Shown: positions 1 through 5,361 of the stretch, piece by piece
How positions within the stretch are numbered: the stretch's first letter is position 1
How the letters are laid out: each line of letters opens with the position of its first letter
Assembly (NCBI GenBank): GCA_009787435.1
Contig: WRFW01000119.1
Coordinates: 1 to 5,803 of the forward strand
DNA: 5,803 nucleotides
DNA from: Defluviitaleaceae bacterium
Lineage (GTDB): Bacteria > Bacillota > Clostridia > Lachnospirales > UBA5962
Direction: 5' to 3'
Notes under the pieces: model-generated
Told to the model about the DNA's origin: nothing
Databases searched by the model: none
Seen by the model: the letters and a program-made list of their open reading frames with translations, nothing else
Position numbers and translations under genes: made by a program

Positions 1-10
1 AATACAATAA

Positions 11-20
11 AAGGAGGGGG
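11..20 (+). promoter_or_regulatory. Ribosome binding site of the TPP subunit gene
   Basis: A strong Shine-Dalgarno sequence (AAGGAGGGGG) ends four bases before the ATG at 25. It fixes that ATG as the start. The 24 bases before the gene are too short to show a promoter; the gene is probably internal to an operon that begins upstream of the window. Confidence 0.85.
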
Positions 21-24
21 ATTT

Positions 25-783
25 ATGTCTAAAATAGTATATCAAAAAACAGAGGGGTTAACAGACCAGCCGCTTAGCTATTGCCCAGGTTGTACACACG
101 GTGTTATACACAAGCTAATTGGTGAAGTTTTAGTGGAAATGGACCTTTTAGGGAAAGCAATAGCAGTTGCCCCTGTTGGTTGTAGCGTTATGAGTTATGA
201 ATATTTTAATTGTGATGGAATACAAGCTTCACACGGTAGAGCACCGGCAGTTGCAATAGGTGCAAAACGTACTAACCCAGATAAAGTAGTTTTCACATAC
301 CAAGGCGATGGCGATTTAGCAGCTATAGGAACAGCAGAAATAGTTCATGCAGCCCACAGAGGGGACAATATAACAGTTATTTTTATAAACAATGCAATTT
401 ATGGGATGACTGGTGGGCAAATGGCACCAACAACTTTAGTAGATATGAAAACAGCAACTAGCCCAACAGGTAGGCAAGAATTTAAAATGGGCAAGCCAAT
501 CCGTGTTTCAGAAATGTTAGCACAAATTCCAAGCACAACTTATATCGAAAGAGTTAGTACACACAACATACCTAATATTAGAAAAGCAAAAGCGGCTATT
601 AAAAAAGCATTCCAAAACCAAATAGACGGCAAAGGCTTCAGCATGGTAGAGCTTCTTTCAACTTGTTCTATAGGTTGGAATATGTCTCCTGTTGAGTCTC
701 TTGGCTTCGTTGAAAAAACGATGATACCATATTTCCCACTAGGTATTTATAAAGATGAGGGTGAATTCCCAGCAGCTTCATAA
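25..783 (+). CDS. 2-oxoacid:acceptor oxidoreductase, beta (thiamine pyrophosphate) subunit
   Basis: This is the TPP-binding subunit of a ferredoxin-type 2-oxoacid oxidoreductase (KorB/VorA group). The complex oxidatively decarboxylates a 2-oxoacid, joins the acyl group to CoA and passes electrons to ferredoxin in the cytoplasm. The 252 residues match the usual length for this subunit. Visible signatures are CPGC at residues 20-23 followed by THG, Cys53 (VGCS) and Cys214, which fit the four cysteines that bind a 4Fe-4S cluster in this family, and a TPP/Mg motif GDGD at 94-97 closed by Asn-Asn at 122-123. The gamma subunit gene follows after 36 bases. The alpha subunit and a small ferredoxin-like subunit are expected just upstream, outside the window. 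The substrate (2-oxoglutarate, branched-chain 2-oxoacid or another) cannot be read from the sequence, so no symbol is given. The family assignment is secure. Confidence 0.95.
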   Translation: MSKIVYQKTEGLTDQPLSYCPGCTHGVIHKLIGEVLVEMDLLGKAIAVAPVGCSVMSYEYFNCDGIQASHGRAPAVAIGAKRTNPDKVVFTYQGDGDLAAIGTAEIVHAAHRGDNITVIFINNAIYGMTGGQMAPTTLVDMKTATSPTGRQEFKMGKPIRVSEMLAQIPSTTYIERVSTHNIPNIRKAKAAIKKAFQNQIDGKGFSMVELLSTCSIGWNMSPVESLGFVEKTMIPYFPLGIYKDEGEFPAAS

Positions 784-819
784 TCTAATTCTAAAACTTA
801 AGGAGGTGCACTAATTACT

Positions 820-1356
820 ATGGCAACAACAAAAATAATTTTTTCAGGCTTTGGCGGCCAAGGTGTTTTAACATTAGGGCAAATAGTTGCAAATATTGCA
901 ATGAACCAAGGCAAACAAGTAACATGGATGCCATCTTACGGGGCAGAAATGAGAGGTGGTACTGCAAATTGCGGTGTTATCATCTCAGATAAGCCAATAG
1001 GAAGCCCAATAGTAGCATCGGATATAGATATTTTAGTTGCTATGAATGAGGCTTCAATATTAAAATTTGAAGATAGCGTAAAAGAAGATGGGCAAATATA
1101 CGTTAACTCTAGCCTTATATTAGAGCCAATCTCTCATAAAGGCAAAGTTGATATAGATGCAACTAATATAGCAAATAGAATGGGCAACGCAAAAGTTGCA
1201 AATATGGTTATGCTTTCGGGTTTCTTAAAAAGAACTGAGTTATTCACTTTAGAAGATATAGAGCAAATTTTAAATGAAAAATTTAAAACTAGAAGACCAG
1301 AGTTAATCCCTCTTAATATTGAAGCAATAAAAGAGGGCATGAAAGAAATAGCTTAA
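820..1356 (+). CDS. 2-oxoacid:acceptor oxidoreductase, gamma subunit
   Basis: This 178-residue protein is the gamma subunit (KorC/VorC/PorG family) of the same complex as the preceding gene. It packs against the other subunits and contributes to the CoA and interface region. Seen in the sequence are the N-terminal glycine-rich loop GFGGQGV at residues 10-16, the family stretch YGAEMRGGTANCGV around 40-53, and the acidic stretch DIDILVAMNE around 68-77. The length is typical for a free-standing gamma subunit. The ATG at 820 follows AAGGAGGTG at 800-808 with about 11 intervening bases, slightly longer than ideal; no other canonical start fits better. It lies 36 bases after the TPP subunit gene and is the last gene of the operon, since a terminator overlaps its stop codon. 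As with its partner, the substrate cannot be decided here. Confidence 0.94.
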   Translation: MATTKIIFSGFGGQGVLTLGQIVANIAMNQGKQVTWMPSYGAEMRGGTANCGVIISDKPIGSPIVASDIDILVAMNEASILKFEDSVKEDGQIYVNSSLILEPISHKGKVDIDATNIANRMGNAKVANMVMLSGFLKRTELFTLEDIEQILNEKFKTRRPELIPLNIEAIKEGMKEIA

Positions 1357-1381
1357 AAAAGAGCCGAAAGGCTCTTTTTTT
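1355..1381 (+). terminator. Rho-independent terminator of the oxidoreductase operon, probably bidirectional
   Basis: The stem GAGCC (1361-1365) and GGCTC (1370-1374) closes a GAAA tetraloop and is followed by seven T. Six A before the stem extend the pairing and supply a T run on the other strand. The hairpin starts within the stop codon of the gamma subunit gene. It could also stop minus-strand transcripts arriving from the gene at 1482-2409, which shows no other terminator. Confidence 0.93.
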
Positions 1382-1416
1382 GATTTTAATTCTAAAAAAT
1401 AGTTTATGTAAAAATT

Positions 1417-1441
1417 AATCATCTTACCACACGACCCAAAA
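1417..1441 (+). repeat. Left copy of a 25-bp inverted repeat
   Basis: The core is CACACGACCCAAAA with the outer part AATCATCTTAC. It matches the reverse complement of 2517-2541 at 23 of 25 positions. Outside it, weaker similarity continues with gaps (ATGT, then an A run, then TTA). The two copies frame the minus-strand gene and its leader, as the ends of a small mobile element would, but no transposase lies between them. The left copy can also form a local hairpin through ACCAC (1426-1430) and GTGGT (about 1445-1449). Confidence 0.7.
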
Positions 1442-1481
1442 TAGTGGTTAGTTTTTGATTTATATTTTGCTATCTAAACTA

Positions 1482-1904
1482 TTACCAAGCACCTAATATA
1501 ACACTGTTATTAGCAGTGTGTATATTAACAGTATTACCAGTTCTAGCAGCTATATCTGCAGAACTAACTATAGAAACTAAATTTCTAGCAGTTATTGGTC
1601 TAGCAATCCAACTTCCAGAAAATGCGGGTCTATGGCGAGTAACCATAACAGCATTTCTAACAACACCTGATTGCCAAGTTTGTGTATTGCCAGATATAGT
1701 AGCACCAACTGCCCATGGAAAGCTAAAATTTAATGAGATGCCGTATCTCGTTATATTTTCAGATAATGCTATGTGTTCAGTGTTAGCAAACCTTGAAATA
1801 CCACGTATAAAACCGTTTCTTACAGATATTCTTGCATCGTATGTTAAAAGTGCAAGATTAATATCTATCATAGCATCAAATTCAACTTCTAATATTGCAT
1901 TGTT
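1482..1904 (-). pseudogene. 3' part of the frameshifted secreted-protein gene (unknown function)
   Basis: This minus-strand frame is open for 140 codons down to a TAA at 1482-1484. It has uniform A/T-ending codons like the genome's real genes. It has no start with a ribosome site: the first ATG (1869-1871) is preceded by no Shine-Dalgarno sequence. The frame joins the upstream minus-strand gene if one A is removed from the AAAA run at 1903-1906, giving a joined protein of about 308 residues. The translated part is rich in Ile, Val, Ser, Thr, Asn and Arg, suggests a beta-rich extracellular domain and ends in GAW. No family is recognised. A 130-codon plus-strand frame opposite (1516-1908) is rejected as its mirror. 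Real causes could be decay, a sequencing error, or less likely recoding. Confidence 0.55.
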
Positions 1905-2409
1905 TTAACTTTGAGATGTTCGAAACTGCATATCTTTCATATACAGTTCTAAATGCTGAAATATTGTAACTTAAATAAGTTTCAACTGGTGATACAGTAC
2001 TATCCCATAACTTATTTATAGGTGCTGCTCCAATTAGGCTATATAACCTATGATTAGAAACAGATACCATTTTTTCTATAAAATAATAATCCAAAGCTTC
2101 CCTATCATAAGTGTATTTTATAGCCATTTTACCATGGCTATTTTCTAGTAAATATACAACTTCAGTTAATCCGCCTAGAAAATCTTCATAAACAACAAAT
2201 AACATAGGAACACCGTTTATGTTTATAATTTCATAGTTTATAACTTCGTCTAAATTATAAACTAAATGTTCTTGAAAATTGTAAATGGGAATATCAATTT
2301 CCAGTTGGTAGTCGTTTAATTTATAATTTTTTTCTGAACTTTCGCCTCTTAATTCTGTTGTAGTAAAGCCTAGTATAAAAATTAATAATGTTGCAAAGTA
2401 TTTTTTCAT
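1882..2409 (-). CDS. Secreted protein of unknown function, 5' part of a frameshifted gene
   Basis: This minus-strand gene encodes 175 residues as read. I chose the ATG at 2407-2409 because AGAGGGGGAA stands just before it and because it yields a clean signal peptide: MKKY, a hydrophobic core (FATLLIFILGF), then a polar stretch. An in-frame ATG at 2496 would add 29 residues with no ribosome site. There is no lipobox cysteine, so a freely secreted or surface protein is likely. The rest is rich in Tyr, Ile, Leu and acidic residues, with alternating hydrophobic stretches that suggest beta structure, and matches no family I can name. The final residues (CNIRS) come from a shifted frame; coding potential continues in the next frame from 1904. 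A strong promoter lies at 2594-2622. The gene faces the oxidoreductase operon and diverges from the carboxypeptidase gene. Confidence 0.6.
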   Translation of the reverse strand: MKKYFATLLIFILGFTTTELRGESSEKNYKLNDYQLEIDIPIYNFQEHLVYNLDEVINYEIININGVPMLFVVYEDFLGGLTEVVYLLENSHGKMAIKYTYDREALDYYFIEKMVSVSNHRLYSLIGAAPINKLWDSTVSPVETYLSYNISAFRTVYERYAVSNISKLKQCNIRS

Positions 2410-2516
2410 TAGGTATTTCCCCCTCTTAGAGTTGCAGCAAGTATAGATTTTGTTTAAAATCTTATTCCGCTTTATAATGAACAAAATACTATCCACCGTA
2501 TTTACAGAACTTAGTT

Positions 2517-2541
2517 TTTTGGGTCGTGTAGTAAAATGATT
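2517..2541 (-). repeat. Right copy of the 25-bp inverted repeat
   Basis: Read on the minus strand this is AATCATTTTAC followed by TACACGACCCAAAA, pairing with 1417-1441 at 23 of 25 positions. It lies in the 5' leader of the minus-strand gene, between its promoter and its start codon. Both mismatches are T on this side against C on the other, so the minus-strand RNA would form an unbroken 25-pair helix with two U-G pairs. The bases just outside the two copies share ATT at most, too little to claim a target duplication. Confidence 0.7.
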
Positions 2542-2593
2542 ATTAAATTTTTAAACATATTAGATTGATATTTTTATTAAACAAATTGGATTA

Positions 2594-2622
2594 ATTGTAT
2601 CATAATTTTTTTTGTATGTCAA
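2594..2622 (-). promoter_or_regulatory. SigA-type promoter for the minus-strand secreted gene
   Basis: On the minus strand a perfect TTGACA -35 box (2617-2622) is separated by 17 bases from TACAAT (2594-2599), which matches the -10 consensus at five of six positions. A TG one base upstream of the -10 makes it an extended -10. Transcription would begin near 2587, giving a leader of about 178 bases that includes the right inverted repeat. It is the strongest promoter match in the window. Confidence 0.8.
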
Positions 2623-2644
2623 TCTTTTTTTAATCTTTTCCAAC

Positions 2645-2673
2645 TTGTAATTTACCGAATTATGTGGTAAAAT
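2645..2673 (+). promoter_or_regulatory. SigA-type promoter for the M15 carboxypeptidase gene
   Basis: TTGTAA (2645-2650), a 17-base spacer and TAAAAT (2668-2673) with TG one base upstream (extended -10) stand about 75 bases before the start codon of the carboxypeptidase gene. The -35 box is only 22 bases from the -35 box of the divergent minus-strand promoter, with T runs at 2606-2613 and 2625-2631 in this control region. Confidence 0.72.
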
Positions 2674-2748
2674 GGACTTATTAAGTTTTGTGTTCTTAGT
2701 CAAAAGATAATTATACTCGCAAAGAGGGCTAAAATAGGAGGGTTTTTA

Positions 2749-3702
2749 ATGTACGAAAGAGGAAGTGTAAATAGGGGTAGAGGCTCTCTAGGAACTGCTC
2801 CTAGGAGAAGAGGAAGTAAAAGAAGAGTTAAAAGAAAAAATGTTAAAATCCGCTTAGCGATATTTGCAAGCTTAAGCGTCGGCTTAACTTTTTGGATAGC
2901 AAATGCACTCATAAGTTCAGGTGAAGCTATTCAAGGTACAGAGCTTCCTACAACAGGCGAGCTTTATAACTCTGAAATATTAGAAAGCACCCAAATAGAC
3001 GGTTCAGACCCTAACAATGAATTTATTCTTTTAGGTGAGCACCAAGAAGATTATTATGAAGAAAATGAGCCGCATACATATATTTATTATAACTACTATG
3101 CAGGAATTAGACTAGTTCCAGACCCTTATGATACTTTAGTTTTAGTAAATAGAACAAACCGCCTGCCAAACTATTTTTCCCCTTATGATTTAAGACTAAT
3201 AGATGTTTTAGATTGGTATAATGTGCCCGCTCCGCAAAGCTCCAGAATTTTAATGAGGGATACAGCAGCAACTGCCGCTGAAAATATGTTTAGAGCGGCT
3301 TATGAAGAAGCAGGCTTAGTTCTTTGGGCTAGAAGCGGTTACCGTAGTTTTGCAAGGCAAGTAACAGTTCACCAAAACGCGGTTGATAGGATGGGTCGCA
3401 CAGAAGCAGAGCGTGTAAGTGCTTGGCCAGGGCATAGCGAACACCAAACAGGGCTCGCTTTAGATGTAACTAGTGCTTCAGTAAATGGCTGGCTTGTAGA
3501 AGATTTCAGCCGCACGCCAGAGGGTGCTTGGGTAGGCAATAACGCCCATAGATTTGGCTACATAGTCCGTTATTTACCTTATAGGGAAGCAGAAACGGGC
3601 TTTGTTTATGAACCGTGGCACATTAGATATGTTGGCATAGAATCCGCAACAGTAATTTTTGAAAATGGTTTAATTTTAGAAGAATACTTATATCAAAGGT
3701 AA
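2749..3702 (+). CDS. Membrane-anchored VanY-type D-alanyl-D-alanine carboxypeptidase (peptidase M15B)
   Basis: This is a zinc D,D-carboxypeptidase of the VanY/M15B family, expected to remove the terminal D-Ala from peptidoglycan stem peptides outside the membrane. The 317-residue protein has a very basic N-terminus (13 Lys/Arg in the first 33 residues), one membrane segment at about 36-55, an acidic Tyr-rich linker to about 120, and the peptidase domain from about 145 to 317. Expected metal ligands are visible: SEHQTGLALD at 230-239 gives His232 and Asp239, and EPWH at 288-291 gives the catalytic Glu288 and His291. SGYRS at 196-200 is the usual substrate-side motif. The ATG at 2749 follows AGGAGGG with good spacing. 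It has its own promoter and probably stands alone. A housekeeping wall-trimming role is more likely than glycopeptide resistance, since no van regulatory or ligase genes are nearby. Confidence 0.92.
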   Translation: MYERGSVNRGRGSLGTAPRRRGSKRRVKRKNVKIRLAIFASLSVGLTFWIANALISSGEAIQGTELPTTGELYNSEILESTQIDGSDPNNEFILLGEHQEDYYEENEPHTYIYYNYYAGIRLVPDPYDTLVLVNRTNRLPNYFSPYDLRLIDVLDWYNVPAPQSSRILMRDTAATAAENMFRAAYEEAGLVLWARSGYRSFARQVTVHQNAVDRMGRTEAERVSAWPGHSEHQTGLALDVTSASVNGWLVEDFSRTPEGAWVGNNAHRFGYIVRYLPYREAETGFVYEPWHIRYVGIESATVIFENGLILEEYLYQR

Positions 3703-3734
3703 CATCTTAATAGTGCTTGGGCATTCTTAAAGTT

Positions 3735-3754
3735 TTCTTGAAAAAATTCAGGAA
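3735..3754 (+). terminator. Hairpin after the carboxypeptidase gene, weak terminator candidate
   Basis: TTCTTGAA (3735-3742) pairs with TTCAGGAA (3747-3754) around an AAAA loop. The eight pairs include one G-U, and a further AAG/CTT pairing lies beyond a two-base bulge. It starts 32 bases after the stop codon. No T run follows, so intrinsic termination would be poor; it may instead stabilise the 3' end. Confidence 0.3.
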
Positions 3755-3792
3755 CTTAGCCAAGGTTTAGTTTCATTAACTTAAAAAACTTC

Positions 3793-3821
3793 TTGAATAA
3801 GCTTAAAAAATGTGTTAAAAT
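3793..3821 (+). promoter_or_regulatory. SigA-type promoter for the C-terminal processing protease gene
   Basis: TTGAAT (3793-3798), a 17-base spacer and TAAAAT (3816-3821), with TG one base upstream of the -10 box, form a good extended -10 promoter. Transcription would start near 3828, leaving an unusually long leader of about 165 bases before the TTG start at 3995. Confidence 0.72.
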
Positions 3822-3827
3822 AGAAAC

Positions 3828-3994
3828 ATATATAATATAGTTTAATAATAGAGTGTCTCTAAAAGCTTTTGAGAGATACGTTAAAGATATCTCATATTTT
3901 TTGGGCTATCTTGGGTGAAAAACGACCAAAGGGAGTTTTGGATACACCTAATAAATATATTTGTGGCGGGTAAATAATAAGGGGGATACATATC
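3828..3994 (+). promoter_or_regulatory. Long structured 5' leader of the protease gene
   Basis: Several hairpins can form and some exclude each other. (A) 3853-3860 pairs with 3872-3879 (eight pairs, one G-U) around the palindrome AAAAGCTTTT. (B) GAGATA 3873-3878 pairs with TATCTC 3888-3893 and is followed by ATATTTTTT, terminator-like; it shares bases with A. (C) GGTG 3914-3917 with CACC 3945-3948 encloses CCAAA 3926-3930 with TTTGG 3937-3941. The A/B choice resembles an attenuator, but B has only six weak pairs. No known riboswitch class is recognised: GGGTGAAA at 3913-3920 recalls part of the ydaO motif, but the rest of that consensus is absent. Confidence 0.35.
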
Positions 3995-5215
3995 TTGGGA
4001 ACTGAAAATGAAAGTATTGTTAAAAATGAACGGAATAAAGAGAAAAAAACTTTTTTAAAAGGTATACTTTTAGGGGCAATAATGCTCGTTTGGACTTACA
4101 CTGTAGTAAATGGGGGCATTGTTTTATATCGCCGCCATATAAATGAAAATTTACCTATTTATGAAAAAATAGAAATTATACAATCTCTTCTTGAACAAAA
4201 TTACGCAGGCGAGTTAAATTATCAAAGTATTAGAGACGGTATTTTTAGAGGTATGCTAGAAGGTGTTGGTGATAGATACACTTCTTATTTAACTGTAGAT
4301 GAATTTGAACGCTTTTTAGACCAAGCAAGGGGCACTTTTGTTGGAATTGGTTCAAGTGTTGCGGAAGCCCCTGATGGCGGTGTTTTAATTACTTTCCCTT
4401 TCCCAAATTCACCTGCTTATATATCGGGAATTGTGCCAGGGGATATAATAACCCATGTAGACGGGGCAGATATTCGTGGCAATACTCTTGAAATGGCAAT
4501 AAGTATGATAACTGGCGAAGCGGGAACAATAGTTACATTAACCGTTTATAGAGAAGATGAAAATAGAACTTTTAATGTTGATGTTACAAGGGCAGTAATT
4601 GAAGTGCCAACAGTTTCTTATGAGCTTTTAGAAGATAATATCGGCTATATACGCTTAACTGAATTTGGAGAAGTTAGCCGCAGCCAATTTATAGAAGCTC
4701 TTGACAGTCTCACAGAAGATGGCATGGAAAGTTTAATAATAGACGTTCGTAACAACCCAGGCGGCAGATTAGATGTTGTAGTTCATATTGCTCAAAGGCT
4801 AGTGCCAGAGGGGCTTATACTTTTTATGAATGATGCAAATGGAAGAAGAACAGACTTTACTTCAACTCCGGCACACTTAGGAATACCTATGGTAGTTTTA
4901 ATTAATGGCAATTCTGCTTCTGCTTCTGAAGTGTTAGCAGGTGCAATTCAAGACCATGGCGTTGGAACTTTAATTGGCGAGCCAAGCTTTGGGAAAGCAA
5001 GCGTTCAAGATTTTTTTGTGCTTCCAGACCGAAGTGCCGTGCGTATGACTATTGCAACTTACTATACACCAAATGGGCAAGCTATAAATAACTATGGCTT
5101 AACTCCAGATATAGTAGTTGAAATGGATTCAGCACAAAGTGCTAGGCTTTCAACTCTAGAGCTTGAAGAAGATATTCAGCTTCAAAAAGCTATTTCTTAT
5201 TTGAGCAGCAATTAA
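3995..5215 (+). CDS. C-terminal processing protease (PDZ plus peptidase S41), CtpA/CtpB type
   Basis: This is a membrane-anchored serine protease that acts outside the membrane and cleaves targets near their C-termini. The 406 residues comprise a short charged cytoplasmic tail, one membrane segment at about 22-45, a cap region, a PDZ domain at about 110-190 (SGIVPGDIITHVDG near 144-157), and the S41 core. The Ser-Lys-Gln catalytic set is visible: Ser309 in NSASASE, Lys334 in FGKAS and Gln338. The 25-residue Ser-to-Lys distance equals that of E. coli Tsp, and the numbering coincides with what I recall for B. subtilis CtpB. The oxyanion-side motif VRNNPGG (251-257) is also present. TTG at 3995 is chosen because AAGGGGGA at 3979-3986 stands eight bases before it and no ATG fits better. 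In spore formers such proteases cleave SpoIVFA or wall hydrolase regulators; the target here is unknown. Confidence 0.93.
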   Translation: MGTENESIVKNERNKEKKTFLKGILLGAIMLVWTYTVVNGGIVLYRRHINENLPIYEKIEIIQSLLEQNYAGELNYQSIRDGIFRGMLEGVGDRYTSYLTVDEFERFLDQARGTFVGIGSSVAEAPDGGVLITFPFPNSPAYISGIVPGDIITHVDGADIRGNTLEMAISMITGEAGTIVTLTVYREDENRTFNVDVTRAVIEVPTVSYELLEDNIGYIRLTEFGEVSRSQFIEALDSLTEDGMESLIIDVRNNPGGRLDVVVHIAQRLVPEGLILFMNDANGRRTDFTSTPAHLGIPMVVLINGNSASASEVLAGAIQDHGVGTLIGEPSFGKASVQDFFVLPDRSAVRMTIATYYTPNGQAINNYGLTPDIVVEMDSAQSARLSTLELEEDIQLQKAISYLSSN

Positions 5216-5225
5216 ATAAAATTAT

Positions 5226-5307
5226 TTAACACATTTATTATAGTTTTTTCATGGTTGGTAAGCAGAGTGGTTAAAGCCGCTCTATAACTTTATAGTAAGT
5301 GTGTTAA
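5226..5307. repeat. Long inverted repeat with nested hairpin between ctp and mreB
   Basis: The arms 5226-5242 and 5291-5307 (17 bases each) pair fully in plus-strand RNA with two U-G pairs. Inside lies a second hairpin, AGAGTGGT/GCCGCTCT (5264-5283), with a TAAA loop and eight pairs, two of them G-U. The outer stem is followed by TTTTCGCTTT, only a weak T run. It could be a terminator for ctp, an mRNA-processing or stability structure, or an RNA element controlling mreB. No tRNA fits: no T-arm or acceptor stem is present. Confidence 0.5.
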
Positions 5308-5341
5308 TTTTCGCTTTATGTTTCATATTAATTAATTTTTT

Positions 5342-5347
5342 AAGGAG
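5342..5347 (+). promoter_or_regulatory. Ribosome binding site of mreB, unusually distant
   Basis: AAGGAG ends 14 bases before the ATG at 5362, longer than the usual five to ten. Reading back in frame meets a TAA at 5350-5352 with no alternative start in between, so the ATG stands and the spacing is truly long. This may lower translation or indicate a folded spacer. Confidence 0.6.
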
Positions 5348-5361
5348 AATAAAATAAACAA

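Noticed and set aside
1134..1340. Minus-strand open frame inside the gamma subunit gene
   Set aside because: It is a shadow of a well-supported gene, with no ribosome site or independent signal.
1516..1908. A 130-codon plus-strand open frame
   Set aside because: It is the mirror of the minus-strand frame: wobble positions coincide, so it inherits the codon look. It has no ribosome site, while the minus strand has promoter, ribosome site and signal peptide in continuity.
2410..2496. A longer minus-strand start at 2496 adding 29 residues
   Set aside because: There is no ribosome site before it, and it would bury the signal peptide behind a basic extension; the ATG at 2409 has AGAGGGGGAA upstream.
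2700..2912. Minus-strand open frame over the start of the carboxypeptidase gene
   Set aside because: It is a shadow of the Arg-rich N-terminus; it lies opposite a real promoter and ribosome site and has none of its own.
3905..3950. A c-di-AMP (ydaO) or T-box riboswitch in the ctp leader
   Set aside because: Only GGGTGAAA is shared with ydaO; the other conserved blocks are absent, and the T-box GGTGGNACC signature is not present.
5250..5273. A seven-codon leader peptide (ATG GTT GGT AAG CAG AGT GGT TAA)
   Set aside because: It has no ribosome site and falls within the hairpin; nothing supports translation.
5250..5312. A tRNA-like stretch (GCAGAGTGGTTAAAGC resembling a serine D-arm)
   Set aside because: There is no T-arm (GGTTCGAATC type), no acceptor pairing and no seven-base anticodon loop; the bases are better explained by the nested hairpin.
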